Source of the DNA: Candidatus Pseudolachnospira avium
Lineage (GTDB): Bacteria > Bacillota > Clostridia > Lachnospirales > Lachnospiraceae
Length of the DNA stretch: 51,720 nt
Direction: 5' to 3'
Assembly (NCBI GenBank): GCA_904420025.1
Contig: CAJFTW010000081.1
Coordinates: 1 to 51,720 of the forward strand
The position numbers were made by a program, and so were the translations under genes. Below, in pieces: positions 9,269 through 19,138 of this stretch. The notes under the pieces were generated by a model. That model made no database searches. It saw nothing but the letters and a program-made list of their open reading frames with translations, and was not told the DNA's origin. Numbering within the stretch: the first letter of the stretch is position 1; each line of letters starts with the position of its first letter.

Positions 9269-9997
9269 CTACCGCTCCCCCTCCCCATAAAATGGGCAGC
9301 GGATTTGGATGCACTGATTATTCTGTGAGGAGCGGGAACAGACAATGGGCTGCGTTTCCATGGATATGCCCAGCTGTTCTTTTGTAAAATCCACTGCCTC
9401 CAGGATGGCCAGGTAGGAATCCCGCTTGCAGCAGCGGGGGCCGCCTATGGCGCCGATCTGGCCCAATGCGCGGGAGGTCATCTGGTTGGACAGCCCCCAG
9501 GCTTTCCCGGCCAGGGGCGTTGCTTTGGTGACAATGGACAGATACATACCCGTGCTGATTCCGGCTCCGCAGGCGCCCCAGAAGCCACAGGCGCCTCCGG
9601 GCACCGTCTTGCCCCGCCGGTACATCTCCGACAACGCCTGGGGCAGATCCAACTCCCCGCCGGCATTCTGGTATGCAGTTAAGAGCGCTGCCCCCACCAT
9701 CACGTGGTGCTCCGGCCCGTGCATGTGGCAGACGGGCATGGACATCATTTTCTCCAGAATCTGGATGGGATTCCTGGTTTTTTCCCGGAGGCACAGATCC
9801 AGGATCTGATCCATTCCCCTAGTATGACAGTCGTTGCATACATAGTGTCCCTTTACGCACCGGGTTTTGCTGGCTTCCTGCTTATGGCAGATGGCGCACT
9901 CCATGATCTGGTCTTCTTCCAGATATTCCAGCGGTGCGTGGCAGATCAAACATTCCTCGCTCAATTTGTTTTCCTCCCATTTCGGCGCAGCGATCAT
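9269..9997 (-). CDS. DUF5714-like cysteine-rich protein
   Basis: CLICHAPLEYLEEDQIMECAICHKQEASKTRCVKGHYVCNDCH zinc-ribbon-like N-terminus; HGPEHHVMVGAALL, VPGGACGFWGACGAG core. Confidence 0.8.
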   Translation of the reverse strand: MIAAPKWEENKLSEECLICHAPLEYLEEDQIMECAICHKQEASKTRCVKGHYVCNDCHTRGMDQILDLCLREKTRNPIQILEKMMSMPVCHMHGPEHHVMVGAALLTAYQNAGGELDLPQALSEMYRRGKTVPGGACGFWGACGAGISTGMYLSIVTKATPLAGKAWGLSNQMTSRALGQIGAIGGPRCCKRDSYLAILEAVDFTKEQLGISMETQPIVCSRSSQNNQCIQIRCPFYGEGER

Positions 9998-10085
9998 GGC
10001 CGCTTTGCGGCTATTCCGAAAAAATTATAGCAAAAAATTCTCCTTCTGAAAAGCGCCATGGCCTGCTGTTCATCCATATCGAATA

Positions 10086-10280
10086 TTGCCGGACGCCCTG
10101 GAGATGAACCCCTCCTATATCAGCACCGCCTTCCACCGAGAGACGGGCATGACCATCAAGGAATACATTCTCTGGCAGAAAACAGAAGAGGGAAAACGGC
10201 TTCTGTCCGCCACCCGGGATTCCATCTCCAAGGTCAGCACAGAACTCCATTTTCCCTCATCCGTTTCCCCTCCCGGCCTG
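10086..10280 (+). pseudogene. AraC-family HTH remnant
   Basis: DALEMNPSYISTAFHRETGMTIKEYILWQKTEEGKRLLSATRDSISKVSTELHFPSS matches the AraC HTH; truncated at both ends, N-terminal residues (FIHIEY) in another frame. Confidence 0.75.
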
Positions 10281-10286
10281 GCCCCG

Positions 10287-13271
10287 TCAATAGGAGTACA
10301 GCTCCACCAGCTCCCCGCTTTCCGCATCCAGCAGGTACACCGTTGACCGCTCCCGGGTATAGCCTGGCCGCCAGCCCATGTCCGAGCTGCTGTCCCGCCG
10401 GCTCCAGTCCACGGTGAACACATAGTCCTCCCCCACCACGTCCAGGGAGGAGATCAGGACCAGGGTTTCCTCCGTCCCCTGGGGATAGTCCACAAAGCCA
10501 AAGGAGGCTGCCGCCTCCGGCGTCAGGATAGTCTGATACGTGCGGCTGTTTTCCTGGATCCGGTAGATGCCGCCGCCCATGCAGACAAAGGAGCCCGGGC
10601 GGCTCAAGGCATAGTCGGAGGACTTGTTTTCCCCGGTGTCCAGGTTTTTCACCATGCAGCTGCGGTAGGGGTAGTCATCCCAGAAGCCGATGTAGGAGCC
10701 CATAGTGTCCCCGGTCCCAATGTAATAGAGGAAGGTCTGGCCGTCCTGCTCCTCCACCAGGAACTCCTCCGCCTGCATCTGCCCGTAGTCCACACAGTCC
10801 CGGGGATTGCTGCCGTCCACTCCCACGGCACGGATGCCGCCGCCTTGGAAGAAGCCGCCGGTACCGGCATAAAAGCCGTAGGAATAGTACAGGGTATCCC
10901 CCAGCCGGGACAGCTCCATGAGATTCAGGGACATAGCCTCCGGCGGCCCGGAAACCGTGTCCAGCTCCCGGATCTCGCTGCCGTCGGACGCTGCCGCCAG
11001 CAGGGTTGCCGAGGCGGTATCCCCGTAGCTGCTGGCCCCAAAGTAGTAGTACCCGTCAAAGCTGCCCAGGAAGATGTCCCCCCGGTCCATAAGCTGGGTA
11101 ATCTGGTGATCCTCGCTGCTGATGCGGAACACACCGCCGCCCCGCTCGTAACTGGTGCCCCAGAGCATTCCGGTCTCCAGATCCGCCGCCCACGGCTCAA
11201 AGGCACCGTGCTCCACCCGGTCGCTGCCATCCAGCGCCACGGAGTACAGCTGGCCTCCGGCCTGCAGATAGATCCGCTCTCCGGCAATGAAAATCGGCCC
11301 AGCGCCCTGGGAAGTCAGCAGCACCTCCTCACTGCCGTCCGCCTGGCGGCAGACCAGCTGGTTGGCGATGTTTGTCAGCGGATAGTAGGAGGCATAGTTG
11401 GCCGGGGAAGAATAGCTGGCCTCATTGTATTTCCAGTAATACAGGCATCCCTGATACCCCACCACATTTCCGCCGTTGTTCTCCACCTGCCGGGGGATCA
11501 CATACTCCGGCGGGATTTTCTGCCGGCAGGCCCCGCTCTCCGTGCTGTACAGATTGGAAAAATCCTCATACAGCAGCAGGCTGGGCAGGTACTGCTCCGC
11601 CTCCTGGAAACGCAGGGCAAAGGTCTGGCTGGCAATCAGCTTGCCGCCGATGGCCCCCATGGAATAGCCGCTCTCCTCCCAGGCCATGGCTTCCTCCTCG
11701 GTGATGGAGGGGTCCTCCTTCCGGGCCAGGGAGAAGGCCGCGGAATACAGGGCGTCCAGGCTGTGGGCATTGACGGAGGCCAGCAGCTTGCCGGTATCGC
11801 AGAGCTCCTGCAGGGTTTCCAGGGATCGGCCATGGTCCCGGATGACCCGGAGGATCTGATCCGCGTACACTGCCCGCAGCAGGACGGAGACATCGCACAG
11901 CCGCTTGGCAATGGACACCGAGTCCCCCGCCGCCAACAGGCTGGCCACCTGGGGGTTGATCTGTTTGGCCACCACCACACTGGCCTTCAGCGCGTTGAAG
12001 ATAATCCCCGCCGGCGTCTTTCCCATGGCAATGTCCGCCGCGCTGAACGCCAGGGACTGGGCCCCCTCCCAGAGGAAGTTGCCTGCCGGGTTCCCGTATT
12101 CGCTGAGAAGCCCTTGGGCTGAGGTGCGCACCAGCTTGCAGTCCTCCTCATAGCTGGGGTGATCCAGCTCCGCCAGCATCCCCAGCTGCTCCACATACCC
12201 CTCGGTCCACTCCAGATACCGCACGGAGGTCTGCAGGGCGGACAGCAATCCCACCGCAGTGGAAAACCCGTCCATGGCCGGCCCCATATAGTCCGGCATC
12301 TTATAATCCTTCCAGGCAGTAAAGCTGGTGGCCAGGGCGTCCAGGGTGGAGACGATCCCCCCTCCCAGCGTGCCGAACTCCTGGCTCATCTCCATCAGCG
12401 CGCCCACGTAGGGATCCGCCGCTGCCTCTGCCTTTGTCTGCAGCGCCCCGCTCAGGTTCTCACAGGGGATGGCCAGGGTCAGCAGCGCCTCCTCCACCCG
12501 GTCCAGGTTGTAAAAATATTCCACGCAGACCTTCCAGTCAATGTCATCCGCCAGGGCCAGTATGGCAAAATAGTAGCCCTTGGAGTTGAAGGACCCCTCC
12601 TGGGTACAAAAGATCTCCCCGTAGGTGGGCTGGTTCTGATACAGGGAAGAAAGATCCGCCACAATATCCCACAGGGTCTCCTCCGGGGCAAAGCAGTACA
12701 CACAGCCCTGGCTGCAGAACCACTGGACCTGCAGCAGGTACAGCATCTGCTCCAGCGGAAAAAACAGTGCTTCTTCCTCCGCGTCCCCCGGCTCCTCCCC
12801 AGGCACCGGCAGGGTGCGGATCCCCTCCAGCACAAACTCCTGATCCCCGTACAGCTTCCAGCCCACCGGCAGCAGGCCTGTGGCCACCTGGCCGGTCTTA
12901 GCATCCACACTGACCACGTAGCTGCTCCGCTGAAAATTGTACTGGCTGCCCTCCACAGACAGGGAAGCGTCCGCCAGCGCCGCAATGGTCTCCGGCTCCG
13001 CCAGCACCCGCTCCTCCGCATCCAGGGCAGCCCGCACCTTCTGCCCGCCGCCGTCCCGGGTAAAGACCGAAAGATCTCCCAGCTGGGCGTCTGTCTCATC
13101 CGCCGCCAGCGCCGGGGAGGCGTGGAGCGGTTCCGAGGCACCGGACAGGAGGACCCGGCCCGGTACCTGGCCCCATGCCGGAACGGCCCCGGCCAGCGCC
13201 AGCACCGCAGCCAGCAGCAGGGCGGACACCCGTTTCCCCATTCCCTTTCTCATTCCCGCCCAACGTCTCAT
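10287..13271 (-). CDS. secreted protein with C-terminal beta-propeller-like repeats (DUF5050-like)
   Basis: Signal peptide MRRWAGMRKGMGKRVSALLLAAVLALAGAVPAWG; repeats such as IYLQAGGQLYSVALDGSD. Start set at 13271 (ATGA overlap with the upstream gene), not 13931. Confidence 0.8.
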   Translation of the reverse strand: MRRWAGMRKGMGKRVSALLLAAVLALAGAVPAWGQVPGRVLLSGASEPLHASPALAADETDAQLGDLSVFTRDGGGQKVRAALDAEERVLAEPETIAALADASLSVEGSQYNFQRSSYVVSVDAKTGQVATGLLPVGWKLYGDQEFVLEGIRTLPVPGEEPGDAEEEALFFPLEQMLYLLQVQWFCSQGCVYCFAPEETLWDIVADLSSLYQNQPTYGEIFCTQEGSFNSKGYYFAILALADDIDWKVCVEYFYNLDRVEEALLTLAIPCENLSGALQTKAEAAADPYVGALMEMSQEFGTLGGGIVSTLDALATSFTAWKDYKMPDYMGPAMDGFSTAVGLLSALQTSVRYLEWTEGYVEQLGMLAELDHPSYEEDCKLVRTSAQGLLSEYGNPAGNFLWEGAQSLAFSAADIAMGKTPAGIIFNALKASVVVAKQINPQVASLLAAGDSVSIAKRLCDVSVLLRAVYADQILRVIRDHGRSLETLQELCDTGKLLASVNAHSLDALYSAAFSLARKEDPSITEEEAMAWEESGYSMGAIGGKLIASQTFALRFQEAEQYLPSLLLYEDFSNLYSTESGACRQKIPPEYVIPRQVENNGGNVVGYQGCLYYWKYNEASYSSPANYASYYPLTNIANQLVCRQADGSEEVLLTSQGAGPIFIAGERIYLQAGGQLYSVALDGSDRVEHGAFEPWAADLETGMLWGTSYERGGGVFRISSEDHQITQLMDRGDIFLGSFDGYYYFGASSYGDTASATLLAAASDGSEIRELDTVSGPPEAMSLNLMELSRLGDTLYYSYGFYAGTGGFFQGGGIRAVGVDGSNPRDCVDYGQMQAEEFLVEEQDGQTFLYYIGTGDTMGSYIGFWDDYPYRSCMVKNLDTGENKSSDYALSRPGSFVCMGGGIYRIQENSRTYQTILTPEAAASFGFVDYPQGTEETLVLISSLDVVGEDYVFTVDWSRRDSSSDMGWRPGYTRERSTVYLLDAESGELVELYSY

Positions 13272-13792
13272 GGCGTCTCTCCTCCCTCCAGCAGCCGGTT
13301 CATCAGCGAAGGATAGCCGCCCAAAAGCGCGTCCGAAAGCTCCGGCGTCATCACCAGCTGCCAGCCTTCTGCGCCTTCCTGCAGTTCCAGCTCCACCGGA
13401 AATTCCCGCATGGGCACGTCCTCCGCCTGGAAAGCGGCCAGCAGGGCCTCCCGGGCCTCCGCCTGGCTGGCAATCTCCGCCGGCAGCGATTCCAGCACCG
13501 CCTCCACGTCCACATTGGTGATCACTGCCGGCACCCAGATCATCTCCTCCCCGGTCTCCGGCTCCTCCAGCTCCCACTCCGCCCGCCGGGCCAGGGCCGT
13601 CTGTAGCTCCCCCAGCTGGGCGCTGTCCTCCGGAAGGCCCAGCAGGCGGGCAACCGTCGGATTGTCCCCCTGGGCGTAGGCCTCCAGGAACTCCTGGCAG
13701 GCCGCTTCCGCCTCTGACGCCGGCATTCCGCCGCTGCAGCCGGCCCCAAAGGCGGCCAGGAACAGCAGCAGAAACAGTCCTCTTTTGACCAT
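13268..13792 (-). CDS. putative lipoprotein
   Basis: MVKRGLFLLLFLAAFGAGCSGG lipobox; 174 aa; overlaps the downstream secreted-protein start. Confidence 0.8.
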   Translation of the reverse strand: MVKRGLFLLLFLAAFGAGCSGGMPASEAEAACQEFLEAYAQGDNPTVARLLGLPEDSAQLGELQTALARRAEWELEEPETGEEMIWVPAVITNVDVEAVLESLPAEIASQAEAREALLAAFQAEDVPMREFPVELELQEGAEGWQLVMTPELSDALLGGYPSLMNRLLEGGETP

Positions 13793-13827
13793 CCTTGACT
13801 CCCCCTTCTTTCTGCGTGGCCTGGCTG

Positions 13828-15222
13828 CTACAGCCCCAGCTGTTCCTGCAGCCAGTCATACTCCTCCAGGCCGCCCTGGCCATCCCACACCGGGAATGCA
13901 TCCCCCTGGGTCCAGTAGCCATACGAATCATTGGCCTGCAGCGCCGATGTCAGGGAGCCGTCCGCAGCGGAGGAGGCCTCCACGGGCGTCAACTCCGTTT
14001 CCGCCTTGGTCCAGCCATAAACCTTGGCCAGGCCCTCCGCCGAAAGCTCCGGGTAGGTTCCCAGCTCCCAGCTGCACACAAACTGGTACACATAAGGATC
14101 GCTGCAGGTGACCGTGCCGATGTTGCCGCAGCAGGCGATGTCGCCGTCCCGTTTCCCGATGGCAAAGGCTTCTCCGCTCTCCCCGCCGTCCACCAGGCCG
14201 GCGTTGACATTGTAGCGCAGGGTGGAGCCGTTTTCCGCCACAATGCCGAAGGCGCTGCCGCCGTCGGATGCCGTCACCGTGCCGTAGTTGACGCAGCCGA
14301 TCACCAGCCCGTCATAGTAGCTGCTGCCGCTGTGGACGGCAAGGATCCCCGCCGCGTCATCCCCGGTGACCGTACCATAATTCTCGCACTGGACCAGGTA
14401 GCTGTACCCGCCTGCAATGCCCGCAATGCCGCCGGCTTCTTCCCCGGATACCGTCCCGTAATTCGCACAGCGCAGCAGCAGCGTCTCGTCCCCCTCCGCG
14501 CATCCCGCCACGCCGCCGGCGCGACCCTCCGGGGAGGCCACCGTCACCGTTTCCGCCGTCACACAGTTTTCCAGGACGCTGTAATTCCGAAAGATTCCCA
14601 CAAAGGCTCCCACATATCCATCCCCGGTAAAGCTGCTGTCCGCAATGGTCAGGTCATGGATGCTGGCAACATCGCCGGCATTTCCGTCACTGCTGGATAA
14701 CTGGCCAAACAGCCCGGCTGCCTGCCCCCGGCCGGTTGTGTCCACCTGCAGGCCGGAGATGGTATGGCCGCCGCCATCAAATTCTCCGCGGAAGCTGGCC
14801 TGGACCAGCTCTTCCTCCCCGTCCGCCTCCATGGGATAGGGGCCGCCCAGGGGCAGCAGGTCACTGTCCGGGGAGAGGACTTCCGACACGTCAATGTCCG
14901 CCAGCAAAACCGCACTCTGGTCCAGGCGGTGGTCAGCGTCCTTCTCCTCCCACGCCTGCAGCGCCGAATCCTTCAGCAGCTGGGCGTAGGCCGCAAAGTC
15001 CTCCGCCGAGTCTATCTCGTAAAAGCCTTCCGCATTCTGCGTCAGGCCGCTGCCGCCTCCGACTTCTCCCTGGGAATCCCCGGCAGGGGTCTCCGCCGCC
15101 GCTCCCGGGCTGCCGCCCTCTCCCTGGGGCTCGTCCCCGGACCCGCCGCAGGCCGTCAGGCTCAGCGCCAGGCAGCCGGCCAGCAGCACGCTGCACCATC
15201 TGTTTCGGATTGTCTGTTTCAT
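13828..15222 (-). CDS. lipoprotein with GLUG-like repeats
   Basis: MKQTIRNRWCSVLLAGCLALSLTACGGSG lipobox; repeated C-x-NYGTV(S/T)G-x-xAGGIAG units. Start at 15222 rather than 15324. Confidence 0.82.
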   Translation of the reverse strand: MKQTIRNRWCSVLLAGCLALSLTACGGSGDEPQGEGGSPGAAAETPAGDSQGEVGGGSGLTQNAEGFYEIDSAEDFAAYAQLLKDSALQAWEEKDADHRLDQSAVLLADIDVSEVLSPDSDLLPLGGPYPMEADGEEELVQASFRGEFDGGGHTISGLQVDTTGRGQAAGLFGQLSSSDGNAGDVASIHDLTIADSSFTGDGYVGAFVGIFRNYSVLENCVTAETVTVASPEGRAGGVAGCAEGDETLLLRCANYGTVSGEEAGGIAGIAGGYSYLVQCENYGTVTGDDAAGILAVHSGSSYYDGLVIGCVNYGTVTASDGGSAFGIVAENGSTLRYNVNAGLVDGGESGEAFAIGKRDGDIACCGNIGTVTCSDPYVYQFVCSWELGTYPELSAEGLAKVYGWTKAETELTPVEASSAADGSLTSALQANDSYGYWTQGDAFPVWDGQGGLEEYDWLQEQLGL

Positions 15223-15356
15223 CTTCTTATCTCCCTTCCTATTTTTGTCGTTTTTTTGGACAGCAGGAAAACGCCCGAAGGCGCTTCCGGCTAAAAAACG
15301 TATTATATTGTATTCGTATCTCATACAGGGGTTAGGGACAGGAAATGAAATTTTTT

Positions 15357-17330
15357 TTACTTTATTCTGCCGCAGCAGTGCTTATATTTTTTCCCGCTTC
15401 CGCAGGGGCAGGGATCGTTCCGGCCTACCTTGGGCTGGCTCCGCACATAAGTACCGGGTTCCTCCGTTTTCCCTCTCTTCGCCTTTGCCAGCAGGTATTG
15501 GAACTCCTCCGATTGGATCCGGTGCCCATTCTGATATGCCTCCAGTTGATGCAAAACCGGTGGATTTTGCCTTTGGGCCTCCCACATCCATTCCTGCACC
15601 TGCCAGGGGAAAGCGTCCATGGCTTTCTCACGGCCGGACTCTCCGCCCGTAGGCGCTGCCTCCCCGGCCATCTGGACGCTCCAGGGGGAGAGCCGTTTCT
15701 CTCTGGCATATTCCTGCCGGCTGCGGCCCTTCAGCATGGGAAGCGGGAACTCCAGCATCAGGGAGGACACGCTTTCCCATAGGCTGCAGCGGATTGAAAG
15801 GGGTACATCCGCTGCAGATCCCTGAATTGTCCGCAGCACCGCTGGCAGATCGGCTCCGCCCATGATCTTGAAAAGGGCATCGTTCAAAAGCTGCATGCTT
15901 TTTGTCCCCGTCAGATACAGCTCCTGACAAAGCGTGCGGTACAGGCTGCCAATGCTGGGATAATATCCGCCCCGGTCCTGCACAATGCGCTGGAATTCCC
16001 GGGGCGTAAATTCTTTGTAATCCAGATCTCCCGCATACTTCTCCATTCCGATCAGCGCAGCGTCCAAATCCACCTCATACACCCCGGCATACTGCACACC
16101 CGCATCCGTATGACCCGTAATCAGCTTGTCATTCATGCGTGCGTGCCAATAGAGGAAGCGCAGAAATTCCTCCTCTTCCATGGATTCTCCAAACAGTTTG
16201 CAGAAGATGCGGTAAAGACTGGGGACTTCGATCACTCCATACAGCATCATCACATCGCCCAGCTGATCCGACAACCGGTTCAGCCTGCGGTAGTATTTGC
16301 GAAGCGCCCGCTCATCCATGGCCGGGCGAAACGACTCCGCATCCACTGCCAGGCTCAGCCGCACATACGCCGGATTGGAAAAGTCCGCATCCAGCAATCC
16401 CAGATCCATCGCCTTGCTCCTTGTCGTTTTCGAAAGCAGCTGCCCCTGGATTTCCCCCAGCGGGAGGTTTTGAAACGCCTGCCACTCCTGAAATTCATCC
16501 TCCGAAAGCACATACAGCAAATACTCCGGATGTTTCCGGAAGATTTGGGAGATTTTCGCCGCCATCTGTTCTTTATTCCAGGATTTTCGCGCAGGAATCT
16601 GCAGATATTTGCAGTAATTTTCCAAATCCTCCCGGCTTTTCAGGCGGAGCAGCTGCTGGTTTGTCATACTTCCCGCAATTTTCTCTTGCTGGCCGCCATT
16701 CTGCTCCGGATTTTCCTTCAGCCACTTTGTTATTTTTTGATCCGTGGAAGAAGCCTGGGAGAAAAATATCTTTTGTATGCTTTCCTTTCCCAACTGGGAA
16801 ATGGCTTTCTCAAACGCCTGCTGCGCTATCTCCACCAATTTTTCTTCGTTCAGGCGTTTCTGAGCATTTCTTTTTCCCCAGGCTTCTGAAAGCTCCTGGT
16901 TCTCCGGAAAATCCAAGAATGACAACCGCCTTTGTGTTTGCTCCGCATCCAACGGTCCTCCCTTGGCTTTCAGCAGAATCGGCGCTCTTCCCTCATACGC
17001 TTCGTCCTGCTTTTCCAGTTGAATTTTGAGTCTCCCCTTATCGCCAAAATCATAGGTATAGCGGAAGGATTTTTGCAGCTCCAGTGCTTCTTCCAGCAGC
17101 GTCTCCTCCCCTTCCCAGTCAAACAGCACTTCTCCATCCGCCTGATTGGGGCCAATGGAAATTTTCAGGGAGGGGAGGGAAAACGCATGGGCGTGGCCTC
17201 CGTCCCAGTCAAACAGCACCTGAATCACTCCATCCAGATCCGCAAAGGTAATCTTCTCAGGCACCAAAACCCGGCGCCATACCGGAGGATGGGCATCCTC
17301 CAGGGAAATTTTCAATATGTATCCCGCCAT
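15357..17330 (-). CDS. plasmid pRiA4b ORF-3-like domain protein with C-terminal SEC-C zinc motif
   Basis: N-terminus [48 protein letters not shown]-terminus [20 protein letters not shown]. Confidence 0.88.
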   Translation of the reverse strand: MAGYILKISLEDAHPPVWRRVLVPEKITFADLDGVIQVLFDWDGGHAHAFSLPSLKISIGPNQADGEVLFDWEGEETLLEEALELQKSFRYTYDFGDKGRLKIQLEKQDEAYEGRAPILLKAKGGPLDAEQTQRRLSFLDFPENQELSEAWGKRNAQKRLNEEKLVEIAQQAFEKAISQLGKESIQKIFFSQASSTDQKITKWLKENPEQNGGQQEKIAGSMTNQQLLRLKSREDLENYCKYLQIPARKSWNKEQMAAKISQIFRKHPEYLLYVLSEDEFQEWQAFQNLPLGEIQGQLLSKTTRSKAMDLGLLDADFSNPAYVRLSLAVDAESFRPAMDERALRKYYRRLNRLSDQLGDVMMLYGVIEVPSLYRIFCKLFGESMEEEEFLRFLYWHARMNDKLITGHTDAGVQYAGVYEVDLDAALIGMEKYAGDLDYKEFTPREFQRIVQDRGGYYPSIGSLYRTLCQELYLTGTKSMQLLNDALFKIMGGADLPAVLRTIQGSAADVPLSIRCSLWESVSSLMLEFPLPMLKGRSRQEYAREKRLSPWSVQMAGEAAPTGGESGREKAMDAFPWQVQEWMWEAQRQNPPVLHQLEAYQNGHRIQSEEFQYLLAKAKRGKTEEPGTYVRSQPKVGRNDPCPCGSGKKYKHCCGRIK

Positions 17331-17341
17331 GGCAGTTCTCC

Positions 17342-19138
17342 TTATCTTTTATTCCGGCTCATCCCACAGTCCCGCAGCGCCGCGTGGAAAGAGGAATGCC
17401 GGGGGAATTCCCTCCGGTAATGCTGGAGGATGTTCTCCTTGGCGCCCCGTTCCCCACGGGACTCTTTCACCTCTCCCAGGGCCGCCGCCAGCTGTGCCGA
17501 AGCATAATAGTGATTCCGGAACTGGCCGGAGACAATGGCCCGAATCCGTTTGTCAATGAGCGTCTCCAGCTTCCGCAGATACAGATTCGCCTGTTTTTCC
17601 GTTAGGGGGTAAAAACGTTTCCAGCTACAAAAAGCCTTCCAGAAAATTGCTGTTCCCTGGGCCGGATCCGATTCCGTCTCCCCCTCCTGCCGGGTTCCCT
17701 GCAGATAGTGGGCGGAATCAAAGCCCATGGATTTCATGGCCTCCCAGGCGGCCCCGGCACAGCCGCTCTCCAGCTGCTCTCCCTGGTACAGGAGAAGCAA
17801 AAACAGCGAAATCCCACATTTGACAAAATGGCCGGTCCAGCCCAGAGGCTCCTTCTCCTTCTGGCACTTGGACCAGGCGTAGTCAAAGTCTCCGGCCAGG
17901 AACCGCAGAATGGTTCCGGAATAGGAAACCAGGGCATTTTCCGTTTGCTCATCCGGCATTCTATACAGGCTGGAATCCAGGGACACGGCTCCGAAGTTCT
18001 GCTTCTTTGGTAATTGAGAGGCCATCCGCCGGGCCACCGTCCCGCACTCCTCCGGCTCTCCGCTTTCATTGACCCAGCGCAGATAATTGGTGGGGGTGGA
18101 ATCTGAGAGGAAGGCTTCCCGCCAGCAGACAGCTGCCACCGACTCCTGGCCGGAGCGCAGTGCCGCGCCGGCGGTTTCCCGTGCGATCCGGCTGCGGATG
18201 ACGTACCGGACATCCACCTTCTCCAGCGCCTCTTTTCCCACCTCGGTCCGCTGTCTTTCGGAAGCACTGCCCTTCATCATCTCCAGCGCCTCCAGGTAGA
18301 GAGAAGGGTGGATTTCATACGCCTCCCGGGCCACCTCCAGCATTTTTCCGGCATCAAACTGGCTGCGAATGGTTTCCTTCAGCAGCCACAGGGCCTTCAC
18401 CCCCTGTTGCCGGGACAAAAGCTGGATCCAGGAATCCCAAAACGCCGGCAGGTCCGGCAGTTCTTCCTTTCCGACACGGAGCATGTTTTCCAGGGGGACT
18501 TGCCTGAACATGTCTTTTTGATAATACTGGAACAGCTCCTCTGCCCGCTGCTCCGGCGGAGATACCATATAGGCCGCATACAGGATATAGGCCGCCAATT
18601 CTTTCAAATGGATGGAAGCAATCTTCTCTTCCACCAGCTCCTCCAGCCCCATATCCAAATACTCATCCTCATCGTTCTCCACGGTCACATCCGTATCCAG
18701 CAGGCATTCCGCCAGCTCCTCTGCTTCCGGATAAAAGCCATCGTTGACACACTGCTCCAGAAGAAGGCTGGCCTCCTCATAGATTTCCCCAATTCCCTGG
18801 TCATCCTGGTAGGCCCACTCCCAGTCCGAATCCCAGTACGCCTCCTGCTCCACTTCATAGCTCTCTGCTGTCAGGAACCGTTCTCCCGCCTGGATCTGGC
18901 TGAACAGCTCCAGCAGCCGCTCATATTCCGGACGGATGCCACGGACCGCCGCTGCCTCCTCCGGCTGCGTATCTCCCTCCTGGCCCGTTTCTCCCGCCAG
19001 CCGCAAAAGCTCCAAAAATTCCTCCCGTTCCTTCTCCGGCACCTTTCGGGCAAAATTGTGCAGGAATCCCCGCAGCTCCTCTTGGGACAGGGACTGGGCA
19101 CAGCGGTCCACTTGTTCGGTGAATTCTTCCAGGTTCAT
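17342..19138 (-). CDS. large helical protein of unknown function
   Basis: ~598 aa; starts [45 protein letters not shown]; 4-nt overlap with the upstream ATPase gene, 12 nt before the SEC-C gene. Confidence 0.8.
   Translation of the reverse strand: MNLEEFTEQVDRCAQSLSQEELRGFLHNFARKVPEKEREEFLELLRLAGETGQEGDTQPEEAAAVRGIRPEYERLLELFSQIQAGERFLTAESYEVEQEAYWDSDWEWAYQDDQGIGEIYEEASLLLEQCVNDGFYPEAEELAECLLDTDVTVENDEDEYLDMGLEELVEEKIASIHLKELAAYILYAAYMVSPPEQRAEELFQYYQKDMFRQVPLENMLRVGKEELPDLPAFWDSWIQLLSRQQGVKALWLLKETIRSQFDAGKMLEVAREAYEIHPSLYLEALEMMKGSASERQRTEVGKEALEKVDVRYVIRSRIARETAGAALRSGQESVAAVCWREAFLSDSTPTNYLRWVNESGEPEECGTVARRMASQLPKKQNFGAVSLDSSLYRMPDEQTENALVSYSGTILRFLAGDFDYAWSKCQKEKEPLGWTGHFVKCGISLFLLLLYQGEQLESGCAGAAWEAMKSMGFDSAHYLQGTRQEGETESDPAQGTAIFWKAFCSWKRFYPLTEKQANLYLRKLETLIDKRIRAIVSGQFRNHYYASAQLAAALGEVKESRGERGAKENILQHYRREFPRHSSFHAALRDCGMSRNKR

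Noticed and set aside
13272-13931. 220-residue N-terminal extension of the 1214-aa ORF
   Set aside because: It overlaps the lipoprotein gene 13268..13792 in another frame and is Gly/Arg-rich shadow sequence; a clean signal peptide starts at 13271.
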